Part shown: one piece after another, positions 18,987 to 30,194 of the stretch
Numbering within the stretch: position 1 is the stretch's first letter
Layout of the letters: the number at the start of each line of letters is the position of its first letter
Assembly: GCA_023957755.1 (NCBI GenBank)
Contig: JAMLGT010000004.1
Span: forward strand, 62,001-126,000
Length of the DNA stretch: 64,000 bases
Reading direction: 5' to 3'
Origin: Chitinophagaceae bacterium
GTDB lineage: Bacteria > Bacteroidota > Bacteroidia > Chitinophagales > Chitinophagaceae
Made by a program: the position numbers and the translations under genes
The notes under the pieces: model-generated
Told to the model about the DNA's origin: nothing
The model's input: only the letters and a program-made list of their open reading frames with translations
The model's database searches: none

Positions 18987-21900
18987 ATGAAATTCTCTAT
19001 GCGTTTTTCGGTTAAACAGATTTGCTTGCTCGCCGCATTTTCCATGATGGCTCTTTGGGTATCTGCACAGCAAATCGATAAAGTAACTCAGCCGTCAGAA
19101 CATTTGTTCAGGATAGAACTGTCAAATGGACACCGGATGTTTTTTGATTTTTATGGAACAAATATCTTCCGCTGGTATTACAATCCTGAAAAAGATGGGA
19201 TAGTAGCTCCGGAAGCGAATCCCCCTGCTCAGATATTGGTTGATAATCCAAGAAAACCAATTTCAGGACTTCGGTTCACAGATGAAGAAGGTAAGGTGGT
19301 TATCAGTTCGAGTGCAGTTGAGCTTACTGTTGACAAGGATTCGCTTACAATAAGCGTAAGAGATACCAGAACCGGAAAGGAGGTGGTGACTTCTAAAGGA
19401 ACATTTATCACTGGATTGAAGGAAAGTAGAATTCAACTATCGGCACATGACGATGAATATTTCTTCGGGGGAGGTGTACAGAACGGGCGGTTTTCTCATA
19501 AAGGTAAGGTGATTGCCATTGAAAATCAGAATAGCTGGACCGACGGTGGTGTGGCCTCTCCTGTACCCTTTTACTGGTCGACCCGGGGTTATGGATTCTT
19601 GTGGCATACATTCAAAAAAGGCAGGTACGATTTCGGAAAAGAGCATAAAGATCTGGTGTCTTTATCGCACGAAACCGATTACCTCGATGTGTTTTTTATG
19701 ATTGATAGCAGCGCAGCAGACTTGTTGGCAGATTACTATCAACTGACAGGCAATCCGGTGCTGCTTCCGGGGTTTGCTTTTTATGAAGGGCATCTGAATG
19801 CATATAATCGCGACTATTGGAAAGAAGATCCACGTGGTATCCTTTTTGAAGATGGGAAGCATTATTTAGAGAGCCAGAAGGATAACGGAGGTATTAAGGA
19901 ATCACTCAATGGAGAGTTGAATAATTATCAATTTTCGGCAAGAGCTGTCATAGACCGTTATAAAGCCAATGATATGCCACTCGGATGGATATTGCCTAAT
20001 GATGGCTATGGGGCAGGTTACGGACAGACATCAACGTTAGATAGTAATATTCTCAATCTTAAGAAGTTCGGTGAATACGCACATTCAAAAGGTGTACAGA
20101 TTGGGTTGTGGACACAGTCTGACCTGCATCCCAAAGCAGGTATCAGCGCTTTGTTACAGCGTGATCTGGAAAAGGAAGTAGGAGTGGCCGGAGTGCGTGT
20201 GCTCAAGACAGATGTGGCATGGGTAGGGCCGGGCTATTCTTTTGGCCTGCACGGTATTGCGGATGCAGCCTCTATCATAAAAAGGTTCGGAAATAATGCA
20301 CGTCCGTTTATAATCACACTGGATGGGTGGGCCGGCACACAGCGGTACGGAAGTGTGTGGACGGGCGACCAGACAGGAGGAGAGTGGGAGTATATTCGCT
20401 TTCACATACCTACCTATATTGGCAGTGGCCTTTCAGGAATGCCCAATATTACCTCGGATATGGATGGGATTTTTGGTGGAAAAAATCCGGCTGTGAACAT
20501 TCGTGACTTTCAATGGAAAGCGTTTACGTTAATGCAACTTAATATGGATGGCTGGGGCCTGAATCCCAAATATCCATCTGCATTAGGTGAGCCCGCTACA
20601 TCCATCAACAGAAATTATCTGAAACTAAAGTCTTCACTTTTTCCCTATACTTACAGTGTAGCACATCAGGCAATCAATGGACTACCTCCAGTTCGTGCTA
20701 CTTTCCTGGAAGAGACGAATAAGTTTACTCTGGGTAGTGCTACTCAATACCAATTTTTGTTGGGGCCCTCTTTTCTTGTAGCTCCAATATACAAGAATAC
20801 ATCGGCTGATACACTTGGTAATGATATACGAGATGGAATTTATCTGCCACATGGATTATGGATCGATTACTTTAATGGCAATGCCTATGAGGGCGGTCAG
20901 GTGATTAATAATTTTGAAGCGCCTATATGGAAGTTGCCTGTATTTGTAAAGCCGGGGGCGATTATTCCAATGGCAAATCCGAATAATCACATCGGAGAGA
21001 TAAATCCTGCATTGAGAATTTATGAGCTGTATCCATTTGGGAAGTCATCATTTGTAGCGTACGAAGATGACAAATTGAGTAATGAATATACCAGTGGGGC
21101 TTTTCAGACCACACTGATCGAATCGGAACTGTGGGATGGTGTAGCCACTATTACGGTGAATCCTGCGAGTGGTGCCTTTTCAGGAATGAAAAATGAAAAG
21201 CAAACAGAGTTCAGAGTCAATATTTCAAAGAGGCCTTCAGCGATAGTGCTTGTCATCAATGGCAAAAAAGTGAAGTTGCGGGAGGTGAAATCTGAAATTG
21301 AATTTAACAGTAGCGGTAATGTGTTTTTTTATAATGCAACTCCGCAGCTCAATCAGTTTTCCACACCCGGAAGTGAAGCCTCGCAGCTATCGATAAATAA
21401 GAATCCACAACTGTGGGTGAAGTCTGCGATAAGGAATGTTACCAGAGACAAAATGACGCTTACAATTAAGGGATATGAATTTGATTTGAGTAACAGGTGG
21501 CTTCATAAAGACGGATCGCTAACGGCTCCTGATGTGGCAGTCTCAGATACTAACCTTACTGCATATACGATTACTCCCGGGTGGCGTCCTGTTCCTAATG
21601 CTGATTATTACGAAATTGAGTTTAATGGTATGCGTTACAGTACCATTAAGGAGAATCATTTGTTGTTTGATAATTTGCAACCTGAAACGGAATACCGTTT
21701 TAAGATCAGAGCAGTGAACAAATCCGGGAAGTCAGGATGGGCCTCGTTTTCAGCTACAACCAGGAAAAGCCCTTTTGAATATGCAGTCAAAGGGATTTCG
21801 GCCATAGTAAGTGCTCCTGCGCAATCAGGAGAAGAGGTAGGAAAGTTGTTCGATTTTGATGAAAGTACGATGTGGCATACGCAATGGGGGCGAAAAGCTA

Positions 21901-22790
21901 CCCCTTTTGAAATGATTATAGATTTACATTCTATTAATCAGTTGGACAGACTGGAGTATTTGCCCAGAGACCGGGGTAATGGTATTTGGCTCAAAGGCAC
22001 CGTATCCTATTCGCTCGATAAAGTAAACTGGTCTGATCCCCTGTCGTTTGACTGGAAATACAATGGCGACACAAAGACTTTACAATTTGGAAATCATCCG
22101 TCTGTAAGATACCTGAAAATCGTGGTGACAGAAGGAAGAGGAAATTATGGTTCGGGACGCGAGTTGTATATATTCAAAGTACCTGAAACGGAAAGCATTT
22201 TGCCCGGAGACATTAATCATGATGGCAGGATTGATGAGAATGATCTGACTTCTTACATGAACTACACAGGGCTGAGGTTGGGAGATGCTGATTTTGAAGG
22301 GTATATCAGCAAGGGGGATTTGAATAACAATGGTGTGATTGATGCGTATGATATTTCAAATGTGTCGACAACACTCAATGGAGGTACCGTTTCAGACTCC
22401 AATGAAAGTGTTGCAGGAATGTTGCAGATGATCCCTGATAAGGCTGCTTACAGGAAAAATGATATCCTGAATATAAATGTAAAAGGCATAGGGCTCAAAA
22501 ATGTAAATGCCCTGAGTTTTGGTATGCCTTATGATGAAAGCGAATTCGAGTTTCTCGGAATAACTCCCGTCGCAGTGAAGCAAATGGAGAATATGACAAA
22601 CAACCGGTTACATTCAGATGGCGAACGGGTACTTTATCCTGTATTTGTGAATGTAGGCGAAAAGCCACTGCTCAATGGAAATGAGGAGCTGTTCACTATC
22701 AGATTGAAAGCAAAGAAGTCAGGCAAGTTTGCCCTTGAAGCTTTTCATGGAATGCTCGTAGGGAGAAACCTAAGCGTCGTGTCATTTTAA
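18987..22790 (+). CDS. GH31 family glycosidase with FnIII, discoidin, dockerin and cohesin-like domains
   Basis: A 1267-residue secreted enzyme. The ATG at 18987 is preferred to an in-frame TTG at 18969; it gives a signal peptide ending MALWVSAQ. The catalytic region spans about 30-770, with the probable nucleophile Asp409 in VLKTDVAWVGPGYS, a variant I associate with isomaltosyl or alternan-type GH31 enzymes from memory only. Then follow an FnIII domain (about 860-926), an F5/8-type carbohydrate-binding domain (about 930-1066), a dockerin-like pair of calcium loops (GDINHDGRIDENDL and GDLNNNGVIDAYD, about 1073-1125) and a cohesin-like beta domain to the end. It is the likely depolymerase of the susCD locus. 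The stop codon abuts the stop of the convergent ABC-F gene. Confidence 0.88.
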   Translation: MKFSMRFSVKQICLLAAFSMMALWVSAQQIDKVTQPSEHLFRIELSNGHRMFFDFYGTNIFRWYYNPEKDGIVAPEANPPAQILVDNPRKPISGLRFTDEEGKVVISSSAVELTVDKDSLTISVRDTRTGKEVVTSKGTFITGLKESRIQLSAHDDEYFFGGGVQNGRFSHKGKVIAIENQNSWTDGGVASPVPFYWSTRGYGFLWHTFKKGRYDFGKEHKDLVSLSHETDYLDVFFMIDSSAADLLADYYQLTGNPVLLPGFAFYEGHLNAYNRDYWKEDPRGILFEDGKHYLESQKDNGGIKESLNGELNNYQFSARAVIDRYKANDMPLGWILPNDGYGAGYGQTSTLDSNILNLKKFGEYAHSKGVQIGLWTQSDLHPKAGISALLQRDLEKEVGVAGVRVLKTDVAWVGPGYSFGLHGIADAASIIKRFGNNARPFIITLDGWAGTQRYGSVWTGDQTGGEWEYIRFHIPTYIGSGLSGMPNITSDMDGIFGGKNPAVNIRDFQWKAFTLMQLNMDGWGLNPKYPSALGEPATSINRNYLKLKSSLFPYTYSVAHQAINGLPPVRATFLEETNKFTLGSATQYQFLLGPSFLVAPIYKNTSADTLGNDIRDGIYLPHGLWIDYFNGNAYEGGQVINNFEAPIWKLPVFVKPGAIIPMANPNNHIGEINPALRIYELYPFGKSSFVAYEDDKLSNEYTSGAFQTTLIESELWDGVATITVNPASGAFSGMKNEKQTEFRVNISKRPSAIVLVINGKKVKLREVKSEIEFNSSGNVFFYNATPQLNQFSTPGSEASQLSINKNPQLWVKSAIRNVTRDKMTLTIKGYEFDLSNRWLHKDGSLTAPDVAVSDTNLTAYTITPGWRPVPNADYYEIEFNGMRYSTIKENHLLFDNLQPETEYRFKIRAVNKSGKSGWASFSATTRKSPFEYAVKGISAIVSAPAQSGEEVGKLFDFDESTMWHTQWGRKATPFEMIIDLHSINQLDRLEYLPRDRGNGIWLKGTVSYSLDKVNWSDPLSFDWKYNGDTKTLQFGNHPSVRYLKIVVTEGRGNYGSGRELYIFKVPETESILPGDINHDGRIDENDLTSYMNYTGLRLGDADFEGYISKGDLNNNGVIDAYDISNVSTTLNGGTVSDSNESVAGMLQMIPDKAAYRKNDILNINVKGIGLKNVNALSFGMPYDESEFEFLGITPVAVKQMENMTNNRLHSDGERVLYPVFVNVGEKPLLNGNEELFTIRLKAKKSGKFALEAFHGMLVGRNLSVVSF

Positions 22791-24525
<1,735 letters not shown>

Positions 24526-24587
24526 ATATTGTTTTGAAGTAAGACTTCATGGCCATTGAATAATAAACAGCGCAATTTTTAGATCAT

Positions 24588-25121
24588 TTATTTCAGAAAC
24601 TGCGCACTTTGAGTAACAGACACTACTCTGGTTCCGGCAATGTTGTCATAAAAACTACCGTGCCCTTTGGTTTGAAAGATGCTGATGATATAGGCAATAA
24701 CAATTAGCTGGGGTATGATCAGCAGGAACCATACCCATAATGGATTTTCAATTCCTTCCCTTTCGTAGTATTTCATCCAGTGTACCCCTGTGTGTGCAAT
24801 TTCCCAGGGAATAAACTTGACAAGATTCCGAATCAGCACAGGCTTTTGAAAATGTTTCTCTGAAATTGTTACGCACAACTTCTGCATCCTTTTTCCGAGA
24901 GTGCCTTTATGATTTCCTTTCTCGGTCAGATAAAAATATAGAAAGACAGGGATCGATACCGTGAGAAATCCTATTAACTGACCAATGACAGGGTTCTCTT
25001 TCATGTGCAGCCCTATTGAGGATGAAATCCAGGTGCTTAAACCGAACAATAAGACTCCATAAACTACGATAACCGTATAATCGATTGCAAATGCTAAAAG
25101 CCTATTGACAAAAACCTTCAT
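24588..25121 (-). CDS. RDD family membrane protein
   Basis: A 177-residue integral membrane protein with the RDD hallmarks: Arg7 in NRLLAF and Asp14 in FAIDY, then three or four hydrophobic segments (about 12-32, 46-66, 125-150). Families of this type are poorly understood; some are linked to Na+/H+ exchange or osmotic tolerance. It is transcribed divergently from fabH with 141 bp between starts. Confidence 0.85.
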   Translation of the reverse strand: MKVFVNRLLAFAIDYTVIVVYGVLLFGLSTWISSSIGLHMKENPVIGQLIGFLTVSIPVFLYFYLTEKGNHKGTLGKRMQKLCVTISEKHFQKPVLIRNLVKFIPWEIAHTGVHWMKYYEREGIENPLWVWFLLIIPQLIVIAYIISIFQTKGHGSFYDNIAGTRVVSVTQSAQFLK

Positions 25122-25262
25122 AAAATAGTTTTGATAAAGATAAATTCATTTGACTTGTTACGTATTTTCGGGGATTTACGAAAGCAGTTTTCTGCAACAA
25201 TTTCATTTGAAACCGTTGCAATTCGTATCTATTTCCTATCTTAATCCTTAAAAACGAATGAT

Positions 25263-26318
25263 ATGAGTATCAGATCCAGGATCGCAGGCATTGGCATGTA
25301 TGTGCCACAGAATATATTCACTAATAACGATTTGGCCAGGTATATGGATACAAGTGATGAATGGATAACCGAGCGTACAGGCATTAAGGAAAGAAGGTAT
25401 GCCGACCGGACAGGTGAAACGACCACCACTATGGGAGTGGAAGCAGCAAAGATTGCGATTGAAAGAGCAGGTATCACCGCGCAGGATATTGATTTTATTG
25501 TGTTTGCGACGCTGAGTCCTGATTATTATTTTCCGGGTTGTGGCGTATTGTTGCAAAGAGCAATGCAGATGAAAGAAGTAGGGGCACTGGATGTGAGGAA
25601 TCAGTGTTCCGGATTTGTATATGCGCTCAGCGTTGCCGATCAGTTTATTAAGTCAGGAATGTATAAAAATGTATTGGTAGTGGGGGCAGAAAAACATTCG
25701 TTTGGACTTGATTTCAGTACTCGGGGAAGGAATGTGGCGGTGATTTTTGGTGATGGAGCAGGAGCCGTGGTGTTGCAACCGACAGAAAAAGAGAATCAGG
25801 GTATCCTCTCCACACATTTACATAGCGATGGTGCCAGTGCAGAGATTCTGGCAATGTATAATCCGGGTACGCATGCGAACCATTGGGTAAAGGAGGCGAA
25901 ACTGGCCGATTTTGATGATGCAGAAATAGGGGAGATGTTTTTCAGCCATGCCATGATTGATAAGGCACAGACCTATCCGTTTATGGATGGGAAAAGTGTG
26001 TTTAAGGTAGCCGTTGAAAAATTCCCGGAAGTAATAAAAGAGTCACTCGATGCTAATAATCTGCAGACCACAGATATCAACCTGCTAATACCCCATCAGG
26101 CCAATCTCCGCATTTCTCAATTTGTGCAAAAGAAACTGCAATTGAGAGATGATCAGGTGTTTAATAATATCCAGAAATATGGAAATACTACTGCAGCCTC
26201 TATTCCCATTGCGCTTTGCGAGGCCTGGGAGCAGGGCAGGGTAAAAGAAGGCGATCTGGTTTGCCTTGCTGCATTTGGTAGCGGGTTTACCTGGGCAAGT
26301 GCCTTATTAAGATGGTAA
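25263..26318 (+). CDS. fabH: 3-oxoacyl-ACP synthase III (FabH-like)
   Basis: A 351-residue thiolase-fold condensing enzyme. The catalytic triad is visible as Cys115 (VRNQCSGFVYAL), His278 (LLIPHQANLRI) and Asn308 (QKYGNTTAAS). FabH starts fatty acid synthesis by condensing an acyl-CoA with malonyl-ACP. The N-terminal SIRSRIAGIGMYVP and DEWITERTGIKERR match the family. It stands outside any fab cluster, and Bacteroidota often carry several FabH-like paralogues, so a specialised acyl-chain role is possible. The leader has a TATCTTAA sequence close to the -7 consensus. Confidence 0.9.
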   Translation: MSIRSRIAGIGMYVPQNIFTNNDLARYMDTSDEWITERTGIKERRYADRTGETTTTMGVEAAKIAIERAGITAQDIDFIVFATLSPDYYFPGCGVLLQRAMQMKEVGALDVRNQCSGFVYALSVADQFIKSGMYKNVLVVGAEKHSFGLDFSTRGRNVAVIFGDGAGAVVLQPTEKENQGILSTHLHSDGASAEILAMYNPGTHANHWVKEAKLADFDDAEIGEMFFSHAMIDKAQTYPFMDGKSVFKVAVEKFPEVIKESLDANNLQTTDINLLIPHQANLRISQFVQKKLQLRDDQVFNNIQKYGNTTAASIPIALCEAWEQGRVKEGDLVCLAAFGSGFTWASALLRW

Positions 26319-26347
26319 GACCATTACCGTGAACTGAGGATGAAGGA

Positions 26348-27166
26348 TCATTGTTTGCCTAAAGCCCATTTGAGTGCCTGCACTTTCGTAGCCCTAAATA
26401 TGGTATTGTGTTTTTCTTTTGGAGCAGATACATAAGTCCAGCGAAGATTTTGTAGGTTTTTCTTTTGCAATACTTTTGCCAGCGATTTGGTGTCAGTCGC
26501 CATTCCCCTGACACCGGAAGCGGCAAACCATAGTACCTTATCGTCTTTTGGAAAGTTTGTAAGGAGATCATTCGCATTCCGAACAAGAAAGTGATTGTTC
26601 CACCACAAAGATGGATCAAAGGCAATGTAATAATCAAACATCTCAGGGGTGCGCAGGAATGTTTCCATCACAAACAGGCCGGAGAGCGACTCACCCAGAA
26701 TACCTTTTTTGTTATTGGTGCGGTAGCGTTTGTCGATTTCAGGGATTAGTTCATCTTTTATGAATGCGCGAAAATTTGCTGAGCCTCCTACTATGGGTGC
26801 TATTTCTTTATCTGCCGCCACTTCGGTAGCACCGGTAAGGTCTCTTCTTCTCTGGGTATTCTGAATACCCACCAGTATCATCGGCGATATGCTTCCTTCG
26901 GCGATCAATTCTGCAAAGGTGTTGGCAATGTGCGGAAAGTCTTCCTGAACGATTCCTCCATCGGCCATGTACATGACGGGGAAAGTGCCTGTTCCATTCT
27001 TGTAATCAGGGGGCAACCAGACATTAATATTTCTAATTTCTTTTACATGGTTTGAATAGATCGAGAATGTATCGTGTGCGGGAATAGGGTCGTCGTATTG
27101 CTGGGCAGTAACGGAATAGCTGAGCAAAAGGAATACGGAAAGGAGATAGCAGAAGGGGTATTTCAT
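26348..27166 (-). CDS. Secreted alpha/beta-hydrolase, esterase (Fes/esterase D-like)
   Basis: A 272-residue protein with a signal peptide (about 1-21) and an esterase fold. The nucleophile elbow is GESLSG (Ser at about 157) and the oxyanion region VWLPPDY...FPVMYMADGG is typical of the putative-esterase (PF00756) family, which includes enterochelin esterases and feruloyl esterases. The probable His is in KEKHNT near the C-terminus. It is convergent with fabH, with 29 bp between stops. The substrate cannot be told from sequence. Confidence 0.85.
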   Translation of the reverse strand: MKYPFCYLLSVFLLLSYSVTAQQYDDPIPAHDTFSIYSNHVKEIRNINVWLPPDYKNGTGTFPVMYMADGGIVQEDFPHIANTFAELIAEGSISPMILVGIQNTQRRRDLTGATEVAADKEIAPIVGGSANFRAFIKDELIPEIDKRYRTNNKKGILGESLSGLFVMETFLRTPEMFDYYIAFDPSLWWNNHFLVRNANDLLTNFPKDDKVLWFAASGVRGMATDTKSLAKVLQKKNLQNLRWTYVSAPKEKHNTIFRATKVQALKWALGKQ

Positions 27167-27226
27167 GTTACTGATTTAGGGAATAAAAGTAGCTGACTTT
27201 GGTAAGATGGGCTAATTAAATTTGAA

Positions 27227-27595
27227 TAGCCCCTTGCGGAGCCGGGGGGCAATTAATAGTTGTAGAATCAACCCTGAAAGGGTTGAACAAATACCATAAA
27301 AAGGAAAGTTTTTTTGATGCATATCAATACCTGTTGGTTGAAAATAGAATTGCATTCGATAAAGAATATTTGTTGTTCGGTTAAGTTATTCAAAATGAGG
27401 CTAAAGCCCTTGTTGAGTAAGATTTTCATAGCCCTACCCTAAAGGGCAGGGTAATAAATTTAGAATCTAAGCCCAGTGGTCTTTAGGCCAACCTAATCGG
27501 ATAATAAAAAAATTAATTGTTGTAAAGTATTCAACCCTTTCAGGGTTGGAATAACAATTCATTCGTTACCCCCGGCCTGACCAGGGGTCATTATG
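27227..27595. repeat. Composite inverted-repeat element with a dispersed repeat (copy 2) inside
   Basis: Outer arms 27227-27290 and 27529-27595 are long imperfect inverted repeats; both contain CAACCCTGAAAGGGTTG-type palindromes and GC-rich GCCGGGGG blocks. Between them lie a 27-codon protein-like fragment (27301-27381, reading KESFFDAY...ENRIAFDKEY) and copy 2 of the 135-bp repeat (27371-27506). A partial relative of the left half, with the same protein fragment and repeat start, occurs on the minus strand at 57028-57270. The rest of the gap to 27816 is unremarkable. Confidence 0.7.
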
Positions 27596-27816
27596 GTTCT
27601 AGCCCTCCGGGCTAAAGATGAATTTTCAATTTCCGGAACCTCAGATTATTAATAAGCTGTAAGATAGAAGGACTTATTTGCTTGTTTTAATATTTTCTTG
27701 TGTTAGTAGTTGTATGGAAATGTATGGATCGGCCAAAGCCTTTTGGTTGGAAAGTAGCATGTTTTATCTGAGGAATATTTCGAAACAAAATAGACAGGGA
27801 AGGATATGTAAGATTC

Positions 27817-28746
27817 CTAGTAATAAAGGATAGCCACTAGTGTCACTATTGAAATGATAAGCCAGAGGACTGTTCCCTGTATGATGGGCAATGCACCTAC
27901 TGATTTCAACAACTTCCCTGAGAGTCCCGTGCCGATTAAAAATAATGTGAGCGTGAGACCCGCCTTTGCAACACTTACTATGTACGGGCTTATGGTATTG
28001 ATTCCCGGCACGTAGGTGTTAATGATAATAGCTACTATAAATAATCCGATGAAGTAAGGTATCTGCACTTTGGTGTCTTTACTCTTAAATAGGAATGAGC
28101 TAAAAAATGCCAATGGAATGATCCATAATGCACGTGCAAGTTTGACAGTGGTGGCCACACGTAAAGCTTCGTCTCCATATTTTGCTGCAGCACCTACGAC
28201 CGAGCTTGTATCATGGATAGCTACTGCACACCATAAACCGAAATCGGCCTGAGTCATTTGCAAAAAGTGACCAATGAAAGGAAAAATCAATAATGCCACA
28301 GAGTTAAGGATAAAGACAACACCCAGTGCAACACTTATCTGATTCTGTTTGGCTTTTATCACCGGCGAGAGTGCCGCGATGGCACTTCCACCGCAAATGG
28401 CTGTTCCACCTGAAATCAGAAAAGAAATTATTTTTTCAACCTTGAATAGTTTACCCAGAAGGATGCCCAAAAAAAGTGTTAATGAGATAGTCGCAATAGT
28501 GAAAATGAATCCTTCCCTTCCAGCCCGGAGTGCTGTGCTGGCATTCATCCCGAACCCGAGCCCTACAACAGATGCTTTCAGCAGAAATGAAGTAGCCTTT
28601 TTGGTGTGGTCAGGAAATGGGTGCTCAATGATTTGAGCCAGGATAATACCCATTAACAGCGCGAGTGGCGGTGAGATTAGCGGCGTCAGGCACAACGCGG
28701 CAAGAATCAGAAAGATAACAATACTGGGCCGCCGGGGTATAATCAT
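27817..28746 (-). CDS. YeiH/UPF0324 family putative anion exporter
   Basis: A 309-residue polytopic membrane protein with about nine or ten hydrophobic segments. The family pattern is visible in KASVVGLGFGMN, the glycine-rich SGGTAICGGSAIAA and HDTSSVVGAAAKYG. This PF03601 family is proposed to export sulfate or sulfonate-derived anions; some members are linked to taurine or cysteine metabolism. No sulfur genes are adjacent, so the substrate is open. There is no LysR regulator next door, unlike many YeiH loci. Confidence 0.88.
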   Translation of the reverse strand: MIIPRRPSIVIFLILAALCLTPLISPPLALLMGIILAQIIEHPFPDHTKKATSFLLKASVVGLGFGMNASTALRAGREGFIFTIATISLTLFLGILLGKLFKVEKIISFLISGGTAICGGSAIAALSPVIKAKQNQISVALGVVFILNSVALLIFPFIGHFLQMTQADFGLWCAVAIHDTSSVVGAAAKYGDEALRVATTVKLARALWIIPLAFFSSFLFKSKDTKVQIPYFIGLFIVAIIINTYVPGINTISPYIVSVAKAGLTLTLFLIGTGLSGKLLKSVGALPIIQGTVLWLIISIVTLVAILYY

Positions 28747-28926
28747 TTTATTTCTATAAGAATAGATTAGCGAATTTCAGCTTTCTTTTTTTATTATGTT
28801 ATAACGTGAGCCGTGTTCAATTAATATTTAACAGCTTCTGAATGTAATTATTTTCTCTCTGACAGGATATGCGCTATGGAATGGTAGAGCAGTTGAAGCG
28901 AAAAGGTATTGAAACCATAACTTTCA

Positions 28927-30192
28927 TTAGCTCATCTTGAGAATATTCCTTTTGAACATAAATACCGCAAGCGAGTTGAGAATTACTCCAATAAGCACCA
29001 ACACAAGTATCCTTGACAAAAAGGTAGTGCTAAATATGGAAAGATTTCTCCAGAGAATATCAAAAAAGCCCTGGATGCTCCAATAATTGACAGAAAGCAC
29101 TGCTGCTTTTTGCATCAGGCTGGGCATGAAAAATATGGGAATCATACTACCTCCAATGGCACTCATAACCAGAATAATCAGAGTAGATAATCCCTGCACT
29201 TGTTGGCGGGTTTTGGCAAAGGATGCCAGGAACACTCCAAATGCGGAGCAGGCAAACGCTGTAGCAATAATGGTGAGGAGTAAGCCCGTGACGTGGTTGT
29301 TTATTTCCAGCCCAAATACCAGGGCGGCAAAGAGAAACATTACGATTAACTGTATGATAGAAATAATATTGGCTGAAATCATTTTTCCGAAAAGAATCTT
29401 CAGCGGATTCATCGGGGCATAGAGAAGCCTTTTGAGTGTGCCTTCCTGCTTCTCTTCCAGCAGGCTCATTCCGATACCCACTACTGAGAATAACAACATC
29501 ATTACTGCTGTTCCTGCAACGGCCTGAATAAGACCCAGTCCATTATCTTTCTTTGCTGCTACAAGTTTTGTCATCTTTACTTCGTTTCCGAAAAAGGCCG
29601 AAGAAGGGTCCTGGGTAGTTGAGTTTTCAGCAATTCCTTTTGACAGCGACTCAAACAGATTATCAGACTGATGCTGAATATTTTCTTTCAGTTCAGGGCT
29701 TGAGTTTTCTGTCATTTTTTCAAACCTGCTTGCCATCATAGCTTTTGGGTTTCCCAGGCTGAAGGGGATGGTAGCTACTTTGGGAATCAGTGATTGTTGT
29801 AATAGCCCCACTTCAATCTCCTTAGCTTCGTCGTATTGCAACTCTAAAGGCAGTTCTCCTCCGTCGCTAAGGGAATCTGCAAATCCTTTATGGATAACCA
29901 GTACATTGCTTTCTTTTCCTTTCTTTATTGCATCCTGTGCGGATTCGATAGGCACTACTTTAGCATCTACATTTTTAAGAGTTGTAAAAATGTTTACGGC
30001 ATCCTTTGAAAGCGTGGTGTTATCCAGGTCACTTATTTGCATTGAAATTTTGGTTTCCTCATTTCCTTTTCCCACGCCGCCGAAGGCGAATGCAAAAAGA
30101 CTGATTAGTGCAATAGGGATAGCGAAAGTCATCAGCATGGATCGCCTGTCTTTTAAGAATAATTTCAGGTCTTTTAAAGCTAGTCTGATCAT
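28927..30192 (-). CDS. ABC-2 type transporter permease
   Basis: A 421-residue permease with one N-terminal membrane helix (about 18-38), a large extracytoplasmic domain (about 40-220) and five or six C-terminal helices, the standard layout of the ABC-2 (PF12698) group that exports drugs, ions or lipids. The motif LLEEKQEGTLKRLLYAPM after the second helix is diagnostic. Its start lies 2 bp from the stop of the ATPase gene, so the two are translated together. Confidence 0.92.
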   Translation of the reverse strand: MIRLALKDLKLFLKDRRSMLMTFAIPIALISLFAFAFGGVGKGNEETKISMQISDLDNTTLSKDAVNIFTTLKNVDAKVVPIESAQDAIKKGKESNVLVIHKGFADSLSDGGELPLELQYDEAKEIEVGLLQQSLIPKVATIPFSLGNPKAMMASRFEKMTENSSPELKENIQHQSDNLFESLSKGIAENSTTQDPSSAFFGNEVKMTKLVAAKKDNGLGLIQAVAGTAVMMLLFSVVGIGMSLLEEKQEGTLKRLLYAPMNPLKILFGKMISANIISIIQLIVMFLFAALVFGLEINNHVTGLLLTIIATAFACSAFGVFLASFAKTRQQVQGLSTLIILVMSAIGGSMIPIFFMPSLMQKAAVLSVNYWSIQGFFDILWRNLSIFSTTFLSRILVLVLIGVILNSLAVFMFKRNILKMS

Positions 30193-30194
30193 GA

